Below are positions 31,405-42,054 of a DNA stretch of 64,000 bases, one piece after another. A program made the translations under genes and the position numbers. The first letter of the stretch is position 1. Every line of letters starts with the position of its first letter. Where the stretch lies: positions 77,979,382 through 78,043,381 of the forward strand of contig CM042016.1 in NCBI GenBank assembly GCA_023525715.1, given 5' to 3'. The notes under the pieces are model-generated. The model was not told the origin of the DNA. It worked only from the letters and a program-made list of their open reading frames with translations, and ran no database searches. The stretch is from Cichorium intybus. Its lineage: Eukaryota; Streptophyta; Magnoliopsida; Asterales; Asteraceae.

Positions 31405-31416
31405 GCTCTGATACCA
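31405..31416 (-). other. Primer binding site, initiator Met-tRNA (copia element)
   Basis: TGGTATCAGAGC on the minus strand, one base inside the 5' LTR end; complementary to the 3' end of initiator tRNA-Met, the usual plant copia primer. Confidence 0.9.
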
Positions 31417-31417
31417 C

Positions 31418-32185
31418 TGAAGGGTTCTATGCAAATCAATGAACTAAAATCCTAAGTTCACATGCAACCTATAAGGATCAATGTTTTCTTCTAATTGAAC
31501 ATATAAAATTTCCTAAAGGCCACAAGAAAATAACTAAAAGAAATAAATCAGAAAAACTAACCTTTTAGGATTTATTGGAAGCAAAGCAGCACAAATGTCC
31601 TGCCTCAAATGAAGTTACACCCAGGAGCTAGGGAGGGGAGAACGAAATTCTAGAGATATTAGGTTAAAGTTGGCACAAGTTTTATGGTCTCTAGGGCTCC
31701 CTATTTATAGCCTCCAACAGGTGACCAGATAAACCTTTTTGAATTCAAATTAAGATAAACCTTTATCTTAATAGTTCAAACCTATTTATCTATATATATA
31801 TTAAAATCGAAAATTATATATTTCCATATATAAATTTCGCCACTTTTAATACTGCTATAATTGTCACTTACTCAACTATTGAATAATTGCAATTCTAGTC
31901 CCTACACCTTTAATTAATTAAATTAATCACCAAATTAATTCCAATTAATTCCAAATTAATTTCTAATTAATTAATATAGTTTCTAATTAATATATTATCA
32001 TTTTAATATATTAATAAACTATTTATTTTATTTCTATTGATTTATTAATCATATAATAAATCAATCTTTCTCTCTACTGAACTTTCTACGAAACCTCCAG
32101 CTATGAGGGCAACCCAAATGGACTTTGCTTCTATTAATTAAGTAAATACTAATTATTAGTCATGGCTTAGACACCTAATCTAACA
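31418..32185 (-). repeat. 5' LTR of the GAG-only copia element
   Basis: 768 bp, nearly identical to 24,594-25,362; differences include a 14-bp loss near 31,738 and an extra TTATTAATCATA-type stretch near 32,042. Confidence 0.9.
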
Positions 32186-32190
32186 CTTTG
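32186..32190. repeat. TSD CTTTG, right copy
   Basis: Pairs with 24,589-24,593; Athila-3 sequence resumes at the next base. Confidence 0.88.
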
Positions 32191-32541
32191 GGTCGAGGAA
32201 AAGAAGGCTAAATATGTTCGGAAGTCCCATATCTCTACCTCAAGGGTACGATGATAAGAATTTGGACAGCAACTTGCTGATGGAACCTGGGGTTAGGGAC
32301 AAAAGAAAAATATGGATGCGAACAGGAGAAGGAGGAAAAGTGGAAGTCTTGAAGGAAACAAATGAGCATCTGTTGTCCACTATTGACAAGGAACAGCTAC
32401 TGGACATGATGGAGATGTCCAGCAACAATGGATTAGCGGGGTTTGTGACAGGATGACTCAACTCACTTCATTGATGTCAATGATGGCCCACAATTTCGCG
32501 CCGGATCACAAGAAAATGCCATCAGGAATTCAAGAAGAGTA
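32191..32541 (+). pseudogene. Coiled-coil-position ORF of Athila-3 (shortened, frameshifted)
   Basis: Homologue of the Athila-2 ORF at 17,760-18,161: MFGSPISLPQGYDDK at 32,214, then GEGGKVEVLKETNEHLLSTI and DKEQLLDMMEM. About 65 bp of the coiled-coil part is missing and the frame changes at about 32,420, after which the C-terminal residues (near 32,490-32,541) are recognisable in another frame. No RT or integrase sequence lies between protease and this ORF. Confidence 0.7.
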
Positions 32542-32728
32542 GGAGTAGGAATGGTACGTCTGGCTGAAGACATTAAACTTAGCGCTTGTTGGGAGGCAAC
32601 CCATCTTTTCATAGGTTAGGTACTGTATTTTTAGGAGTAACCAGGAAAATTATATCATCGTCAATTGCAGGTATTATTGGTCCAAGGCAAGTGTGGGGTT
32701 GTTTTGAAGAATTTGGATTTTTGATGAC

Positions 32729-32903
32729 CGCGTCGCGGTCAGGCGATTTGCACACCGCAGGTTCGTATACCAACCCGATGCGCAGGGGTTGATTTGGGAC
32801 ACGCGTTCCGCGGTTCGCTCATATCCACGCCGCGAGAATCGATCAGTCGGTTTCCTTCGTAAATAAGGTAAGCCGCGACACTATTCACACACACCACGCC
32901 GCA
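32729..32903. promoter_or_regulatory. Three CGCG-N-CGCG pairs in Athila-3
   Basis: Spacings 22, 22 and 21 bp: 32,729 CGCGTCGCG with 32,751 CACACCGCA; 32,804 CGTTCCGCG with 32,826 CACGCCGCG; 32,874 CGCGACACT with 32,895 CACGCCGCA. The left half of the first pair is perfect. Confidence 0.5.
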
Positions 32904-33204
32904 GAGCTCTGATCATCGAAAATTTCTCGTGTTTTTTCATGCTCATTTCATTCTCGCCACCAAGGTACGTCATTCTAACTAGCTTTTACTTGTTAAAACT
33001 AGTGATTAGGCAGTTGATTTGGTTGATTTCTCCAAAAACCCAAAAACTTAGAAATCGCCAATGCTAACTAATAGGGTGTTTATTTTGCCAAATAATGACC
33101 CTAGATGAGTTAGTCAGTGCCTAGGCTACCTTTTAGTGTAGTTGGATTGAGTTTAAACAGGTTAGATCGTGATATGGGGTTTGGAATTGGAAACAGCCGC
33201 TCGC

Positions 33205-33237
33205 CGCGTCGCGTCATAGTTCTTGGGCCGTGCCACG
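33205..33237. promoter_or_regulatory. CGCG-N-CGCG pair in the Athila-3 intron
   Basis: CGCGTCGCG at 33,205 and CGTGCCACG at 33,229, spacing 24 bp as in the matching Athila-2 pair. Confidence 0.45.
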
Positions 33238-33298
33238 GTGCGGTGGGGAAGAAAAGGACTAAAATTGAAAATTTTTGTGGCTATTTTCTTTTGTGCAG

Positions 33299-34367
33299 AT
33301 GTCGTTCAGACTTGACCACCAGTTTCTCCAGTTCCCTGAGGGATTGGATAGCTTTGTTGAGTTTGCGAGCAGGAGGGATGCACTCATAGGTCGCCGGGTT
33401 CTCGAGGCGACGATCATTGACAGGGATATCCTCAGAGACACGGGGCTTTGGGCGAGATTGAGCCATTCCTCCACAGCACATGGACCTACGGGGATGCTTC
33501 ATTCACGTGTCGAGGCTGGGATAGGCTTATGGCCAACCAGGACGCCACAATATACACCGTGCTTCTTTTGGAGTTCCTATCTACTGTCCGTTTTGCACCG
33601 GGGTCGACAGAGGCCCGTTCCAGACTGGTACGATTTCGATTAGGGGGAGTCCACACGGAGTGCAATCTCCGGGAGTTTGGGAGGCGTACAGGCATCTATA
33701 CAGAGGCGGACCTCCAGCGCTGCTGCCAGGGCTGCCAATGCAGAGGTTTGGACATCGTTGTCTAACGTGTTCTATGAGGCGGGGATATCCAGGGAGAGCC
33801 ATCTCCGTGATCCGCTTCACCGGCTCATGCACCGCATCGTTTCCACCTCCATCATGCACAGGGAGGGGCGAGAAGGTGTCTGGCGAGGACATGACATATC
33901 TTTGGGTCCTCCTTGACCCCTCCAGGTTCCTTCACCTCCCGTTCGCTCTAGCCGTCTCCCTATCCACCCAGGCGACGGGTGCATCATCCAGTAGTCCTCT
34001 GGCCTGCGGGCATTACATCACCCGCCTGGCCCGTTCGTTCCGGATCCTTACTGCTCCCGTCGTGGCATCCTTGACTGCTTTACCTCCAGTTCGCACTACG
34101 GCACGAGCCCTGGAGAACATGGGGCTTATCGAGCAGCAGCGGCCAGGCCAGTACGTGAGGGTGGCGACCGAGGCACCCCAGGCTCCCCAGCCAGCATACC
34201 CCCAGCCGGGCAGGAGACGCTGGAGACCGGCAGCACCAGCAGAGCCAGCGCCACAGCCACAGCTATCCGATGTGCTGGCAGCCATCCAGGACCTGAGCCA
34301 GAGGATGTCTGCTAGGGAGGCACATGGCAGAGACACAGAGGATGATCATGCTCCGGATGCAGATTGA
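33299..34367 (+). pseudogene. Athila-3 ORF1 (ATHILA ORF-1-like, several frameshifts)
   Basis: ATG 33,299 follows the acceptor directly. In successive frames: FLQFPEG and RRDALIGRRVLEATIIDRDIL (33,324-33,430), EIEPFLHSTWTYGDASF (33,451-33,501), TVLLLEFLSTVRF and LVRFRLGGVHTECN (33,555-33,665), REFGRRTGIYTEADLQ (about 33,670-33,715), SRESHLRDPLHRLMHRIV (about 33,790-33,843), GEDMTYLWVLLDPSRFLHLP and a long open tail (33,885-34,367) ending Pro/Gln-rich with a short Leu/Ile amphipathic stretch. At least three frameshifts. This is the longest copy and the best guide to the family: about 380-390 residues, a conserved N-terminal two thirds and a disordered tail. Confidence 0.75.
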
Positions 34368-35453
34368 TGACATTCCACCTCACCCATCCGGAGGCGATGC
34401 TGGGGCAGGTCCATCTGGGACCCGCCAGGATGACGATTGATGTATTTTTCTTATTTTTCTTCTTTGGGATATCTGTACTGTACTTATGACAGTTTCTATC
34501 TTTTGATTATATTGTATTTCGTTTGTTTGTGTTTAATCTTTTTTGTGAGTCATGCATGTGATACCAAAAACTGGGGGGAGTTGTTTCAAGCAAGTGTGGG
34601 GTCACCGTGCCCCCTCTACTTGCTTTGACCACCGGCATGTTCACTTTTGTGCTACAACTCCAGAATGCTAAATTGAGGACCTTTTTGTTCGTATTTGTAC
34701 CTGTGACACCGAGTACCAATCAAGCGATCTACCGTCCAAAGGGGTAACTCTTTCACCCTTGTTCTAAATAATTTTTGTACAATGGGGACGTTGTACGGTT
34801 TTTAAGTGTGGGGTGTGGACGGTCGAAAGAGTAGTTTTTGAAATTTTTGCGAAAAATGACCGATTTTCAAAATTTTTAGCAACTTTTTCAAAATTTTTAA
34901 TAGATTGTAATTTTGAAATGGATAGTTTATGATTGTTTATAGCATTGGTATTTTTCGAGAAATACTATTTAGTTGTTATCATGCTATTAGTTTAGTCAAA
35001 TAAGTTGAGTTTTAGGAATTAGACGATTGGGATATTTTAAGATTGGAATTAGGAAGGGACTGTCAATCAGTGGTCTTTGTTGTTCGAGCCGGTAATTCTA
35101 AAATGGGTGGGCGTTATGCACCTTGGCACCTAAGATCGTCTGGTCTGGGATGGTATTTCCGAAAGCTCGCCACACGGACAACATCGAAAGTCATGGATAG
35201 TTCCTTAATGGCCTTTAGAATCTGAATGAGTACGTACACTTCATTGTGTACAGAAAATTTGTAATCAAGGGTTCTCTAGAAAGCCATGAATTCCAAAGAA
35301 CATTCCGATTATGTTTTCACGAACTATTTCACTCTAACTCTAAAGGCAATAAGCTTTGAAATTAAACACGTTCAAGAATTGTTTGAGTCTTAGTTAAAAT
35401 CTATTAAAAAACTCTCTTGCTTGGGGACAAGCAAGGCACAAGTGTGGGATGTT
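34368..35453 (+). other. Athila-3 3' non-coding region
   Basis: No gene. It contains the blocks shared with Athila-1 and -2 (34,590-34,850 and 35,000-35,440), ending in the stem-loop CTTGCTTGGGGACAAGCAAG at 35,416-35,435 and the LTR at 35,454. Confidence 0.7.
35416..35435. other. Conserved stem-loop upstream of the Athila-3 3' LTR
   Basis: Identical to the Athila-1 stem-loop and at the same distance from the LTR. Confidence 0.65.
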
Positions 35454-35670
35454 TGACAACGCCTAATAATATAAAATATTTTAGTCGTTGTTGAGCCCTA
35501 TTCTTAGTGGAATTATATCATATATATCGTGGTATTCTCACTTTTCGTGCCAGCACTTGTTTGGAAAGAAATAATGAAAATAAGGAACAAAAGCGTGCAA
35601 TTTGGAAGAAGTGTGAAGATCAAGGCAAAATCAGGCGAAGACGTACGCACGCCGCATAATTCATCAAGGC
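35454..35670 (+). repeat. Truncated 3' LTR of Athila-3
   Basis: The first 217 bp of the LTR, close to 20,766-20,982. Homology stops at AAGGC (35,670), exactly where the right half of the first CpG palindrome pair would begin. The rest of the LTR and the right flank are missing. Confidence 0.82.

Positions 35671-36155
<485 letters not shown>

Positions 36156-36238
<83 letters not shown>
36156..36238. repeat. (AT)n microsatellite
   Basis: About 83 bp of pure AT repeat, 61 bp before the next tract; the two may be one array interrupted by an insertion of that 61-bp segment. Confidence 0.93.
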
Positions 36239-36240
<2 letters not shown>

Positions 36241-36297
36241 CTCTCCTGTCTAGTTGCTTGCTAAGCGTTGGAGTATTTATAATACATTGGCCGTTTC

Positions 36298-37265
<968 letters not shown>

Positions 37266-37353
<88 letters not shown>
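37266..37353. repeat. (AT)n microsatellite, left flank of the first Helitron
   Basis: 88 bp of AT repeat that runs directly into the Helitron 5' end; a matching AT tract follows the Helitron 3' end at 41,614. Confidence 0.92.
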
Positions 37354-37354
<1 letters not shown>

Positions 37355-37559
37355 TTATACTATACTATAAACCATATATAATTTACAACCTTTTTAAACA
37401 CAAAAGTCTTAATTTTTAAGACAGTACCACTACCTAATGCACCCGCGTTTCTAGAAGGCATGCGAATGATTACCGACTTACTCCAAACACAAAGCGGGTC
37501 CACAAAAACCATCTGGGATTCAAATCTGAGCAGCGGTTGAATATATACCCATTTCAAAT

Positions 37560-39120
37560 CTCATTCCCGTGATTTCAAAAGTTTCATTTTAAAGTTCAAA
37601 ATTTCAAAATTTGAATTCACGTAAATCAGTCTCGATTGGGGAGAAAGAATTTCAAGGGTTCCGCTTAAGACCCTTCCTTTCGTGCTTCAGTTCATTCGTT
37701 CACGAAAACCATCTGGGATTCAAATCTCTGCTTCAAATTAATTAATCTTCGTTTTCGCTCACGGCCATAGCTCTTCTTTCACCACCGTGGAGGACTTCCC
37801 TTCGTCTTTTTTGTTCCAGGTGAGTTGCTGAGTTGCTGCTCCCATGTTTGTACAAAATATCAACCCAAATTCATCCAAATTAATAGTAGCTGATATGGAA
37901 TAGCGGAAAGCTAAGCCTTGGTTCCGTTTTACTCACTATTTGCGGTTCTAGATCTACATCGAAGATCTTAAAGTGGTTTCATATCTAAGAAAAAACGCTA
38001 AGGCACACACGCAACCACTTATAGTTGCTCGGAAACCCTAGATCTCTAAAACTTAAAATAGATCTCTTCCCAGATCTGTGTGTTTTGGGGTTTGTAATCT
38101 TGAATCATATATTGGTAAGAACATGAAACATTTTCTGTTTTTATTATTTTTTAAGAATCTCGAACCAGATCTTACCTTTTATTGTTTCACTCTCCACCGT
38201 GAGATCTGTATTTTTTTTCTTCTTAAGATATCTATGTGTTTTTTCTACGGTTCGTGACCCATACCCATGTTTTTTGGTGCTGCTTGAACTTGTTTCCTGA
38301 TACAAGTTAAGTTACTGGTGGATTTAGTTTAAGGTTCACCTTCTCACTTTGGTTATTCTTTTCTGATTTAAGGCTCACCATCTCTCTTTGGCTATTCTTT
38401 TCTGATTTTCGATTTATTCAAATAAAACAACAATATTTTTCTTCTTTTGCAGATTTGGTATTTTCGTCAAAAACATGAACGATTAATATTTGTATTATTC
38501 AGTTTAATTTCTTTTTTGCAGATCTTTGTTTGTGACAGGCTTTTTAATTTCTTTTTTGCAGATCTTGGTTTGTGACATGTGATCTCGAAGCAATGTAAGC
38601 GTCTCTTTATTTCAGAAGAACGTAAGTCTAATGTAAATCATAGATTTAGGTGTTTGATATGTTTTTCTGGACCATCAAAGGTAGGCCCTGCATCTCTATC
38701 TAATCTAAACCTAATTATCATGTTGAACGCACTTCAATTTCTGACTTATATGCTTGATTTTGCACATGCAAATCATTATACTTTAAAACATAATATGTAT
38801 TTTGCCTAATTTAAAGCATTAACATCTTTGCCCTTCGATATCAGGTTAAACAATTGATTGGGTTTTGTTTCCCCTAATCTCACAACCTTTTGTGTGTATA
38901 AAGAATTGATTGGGTTTGGTGTTTTGAACTTTTCTTTTTAGGGCTCCAAATCCATATTTGATCTTGATAACATCGACAACTGGAGGGGAAAACGGAAGAG
39001 ACAGAAAAAGGAATGATTACAGATTATTTTATCATAAATGGCCAAAAGGTGAAGCTAAAAACCCTTGGAAGAAGATGAAGCTCTACATCTCGCAGTTGAT
39101 AAATTACAAGGTATTCCTTA
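37560..39120 (+). other. Possible captured gene pieces in Helitron 1
   Basis: Splice-like signals as given for the element, and short exon-like stretches (38,579-38,680; 38,942-39,110). Translations are too short and unconserved to name. I see no complete gene. Confidence 0.25.
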
Positions 39121-40659
39121 ACTCCCATCCATAGTTGTAAAATTGAGTACCTCGTCACATGATTATAATAATTAGTTACACCGAGTTCTGAAACTCTTAT
39201 CATTAAATATTTGACAAAAAAGGGCTTTACAAGCAGTTCGTTCAGGTGCAAATCAGGAGTATATACTTTTGATGATTCTACATTTTTTATGATATCCAAG
39301 TGTATGTACTTTTGACCTCCGCTAAGAAATAAAATCGACGCTCAAAAACTAATTGAGGAATAATATGAAGAAAAAAAGGTAATATCATTTCTATGGTGAC
39401 CGGTTATAGCCAACGAAGCGTGGTTATAGATTACCGGAAAGTGTTTTTTTTTTTTTTTTTTTTTGTTGACAGTTATGATTTCCATTCCCAAAGAATGTCG
39501 ATTAGCACACAAGACGGTAATTTTCGTATTGGAGAAGTTTGATCTTTTTGCTCAGGTGAGACGTAGCTTATGTAATTTGAGGAGAAATTAACGGAATGTG
39601 ATACTTATTAAATTAAGATTTATACTAATGTTTTTTTTTTTTTTTGACAAAATTTGTTGAAAGGAATAGCAACGTACTTTTGTAGGACCAAAACTGCAAG
39701 ACAATTTGTTGGGACCAAAAATGATTTAAAAATAGAAAAAATCAGGAATAAAATAATCTATTATAATATTTTCTTATGAACAAATCCATGGATTAGCAAC
39801 GTACTCTCCTGTTGCCCCCAATATAGCCAATGTACTTTAATTTTTTCCTCAGGTACCATTGTGCTTATCTTCTTTTTGCTCCAATAAGGTATAATCGTCA
39901 TTTGTTCTTTGTAGAGGGAGATCAGTCGAATGAGAAGGTGGGGGCGGCATAAGAAAGGGCGGAACCATGGGCGGGGCAAGGGGAAAATATAACAACCATC
40001 TCAACAACCGTGGGACTCATGTCTTGGCGCAATATTTTTGAATGACTGAGTCATTTCTGTACACATTAAAGAAATATTGCAATTTGTTTAAAGCTTTTTT
40101 CAGTTGTACATATAGGAAATATGGATGTACAAGTAGTTATAGACAATATGGATGTACAAGTAGTTCAATAGGAAACTCAAAGTTTTTATATTACATTTAT
40201 AAAATTATTTTAATTCATAAAAATTTCAATGTAAAACACTATAATTACGAACTATTCTCTTATAATAGTTAAAATATGGTTCTAAATCTTATTGGTTGTG
40301 AAGGGCATTTTGGTCCCAAGTCATCAAGAAGCTTCACTTTAGTGAGCTACTTTCATTTTTTATGTTTTTTTGTTTTCCCAAACATGCACCAATAGCAACC
40401 TACTTTCAATTTTATGCAGGTTTCTTTTCCAGACCTACAATAACAACTACTCTCATTTTTTTAATTCTTTTTTAGACCTGCAGTAACTGCTCATGCTCAT
40501 GTGGAGATTAGTGTCATACTAATATTACATTACTAACTGATCTTACTCGAAATTGAAGTTTTCCAGGGCCATGGTTTCTCTATTTGATTCCTTTGCTAAA
40601 TGATGAAAGTTCTATATCTTATTCATTTGAATTATGTGATTCATTTGAATTATAGCAAG

Positions 40660-40950
40660 ATACTTATTTTTATAGCAAACAACGGCAACAAACTTTTCTT
40701 TTTAACCAATAATAGCAACAGACTTCTCTTTTTAACCAATTATAGCAAAGTACTTCTCTTTTTAACCAATAATAGCATCATACTTGTCTTTTTAACCAAT
40801 TGGTATATCGTTTTAACCAATAATAGCAATACACTTATCGTGTTAACCAATAATAGCAACATACTTATCCTTTTAGCTAACCTACTTATCTTTCCAACCA
40901 ATAATAGTGACGTGCTTTTAACCAATAATATAAACGTACTTATCTTTCCA
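40660..40950. repeat. Minisatellite in Helitron 1
   Basis: Eight or so diverged units of about 30-33 bp built on TTTTAACCAATAATAGCAAC followed by ATACTTATC-like sequence. The open frame across it (repeated LTNNSN) is a product of the repeat. Confidence 0.75.
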
Positions 40951-41612
40951 AATTATGGTGTCGAGAGAAAGAGTCATAATCGACTTCTTATATTTAATAT
41001 TTGCGTACTACAATATACTTTTCACTTTTCACGCTTAACATTACTATTTTTATATATAATAAAAAAATTTAATGTATTTGGTAGGATAAATATTTATTAC
41101 ATATTAAAAACCCACAACTTTCAAGAATAAATATTTTTAGGATACATTAAATAACTTTTAATTTATTGATGTGCTATCAAGCATTTCAAGTTCATATTCA
41201 AAACAACAAAATACTTAAATTTTTAAGGAAAAACAATGTATTTGTATTTTTAAACCAAAACTAAAACAAAAACATATATTTATTTATTTTTAAGTTAAAA
41301 ATAACGTACTTCTACTTTAACATAAAACGCAAGTCTATTAACCACCTTTCAAAAAAAAAAAAAAAAAACAAATCAGTTTTTTTATCCAACTGAATCTACC
41401 ACGAAAAAGACATACTATTCAACGCCCCTCACCACCCACACCCTCCGGTATTTATCGTCTCCTGTATCGTTGTAAAGGTAATCAATCGCCCGAAAAGATA
41501 TTAATCACTCTCGTATTCGCCAACTCTCCCTCCCATCTGCAACCTAAAGCCTAACTAGTAAATGCCGAAACGAAACTATTTGCCGCCGCCGTATTGCGCG
41601 GGTACGCAGCTA

Positions 41613-41971
<359 letters not shown>

Positions 41972-42051
<80 letters not shown>
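41972..42051. repeat. (AT)n microsatellite, left flank of Helitron 2
   Basis: 80 bp of AT repeat ending in the A that precedes the Helitron TC. Confidence 0.92.

Positions 42052-42054
<3 letters not shown>

Larger units (their letters stand above)
24594..32185 (-). mobile_element. GAG-only copia-type LTR element (TR-GAG-like), minus strand
   Basis: 7,592 bp with LTRs of 769 and 768 bp, 5-bp TSD, a Met-tRNA PBS and a classic copia polypurine tract. Read on the minus strand: 5' LTR, PBS, 1.35 kb leader, one gag ORF of 314 codons, then about 3.75 kb with no protease, integrase, RT or RNase H. Such GAG-only elements have been described in plants as TR-GAG. It must borrow pol functions from an autonomous relative; the related pol remnant at 12,181-13,163 shows that copia pol exists in this genome. 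LTRs differ by only a few substitutions and small indels, so the insertion is fairly young. Confidence 0.88.
32542..33298 (+). other. Athila-3 spacer with predicted intron
   Basis: Starts with the conserved CTGAAGACATTAAACTTAG tract (32,561). CpG palindrome pairs lie at 32,729/32,751, 32,804/32,826, 32,874/32,895 and 33,205/33,229. A donor AAG|GTACGTC at 32,965 and an acceptor TTTTGTGCAG at 33,298 bound a 334-bp predicted intron ending directly at the ORF1 ATG. Confidence 0.55.
20766..35670 (+). mobile_element. Non-autonomous Athila element, plus strand, carrying a copia insertion (Athila-3)
   Basis: 5' LTR, PBS, gag, protease, [copia insertion 24,594-32,185], replacement ORF, intron, ORF1, 3' non-coding region and the first 217 bp of a 3' LTR. 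Without the copia insertion the remaining element is about 7.3 kb. The 3' LTR is cut at 35,670 and followed by unrelated sequence with an (AT)n tract, so the right TSD is lost. The 5' end abuts Athila-2 gag, so Athila-3 inserted into Athila-2. Confidence 0.87.
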
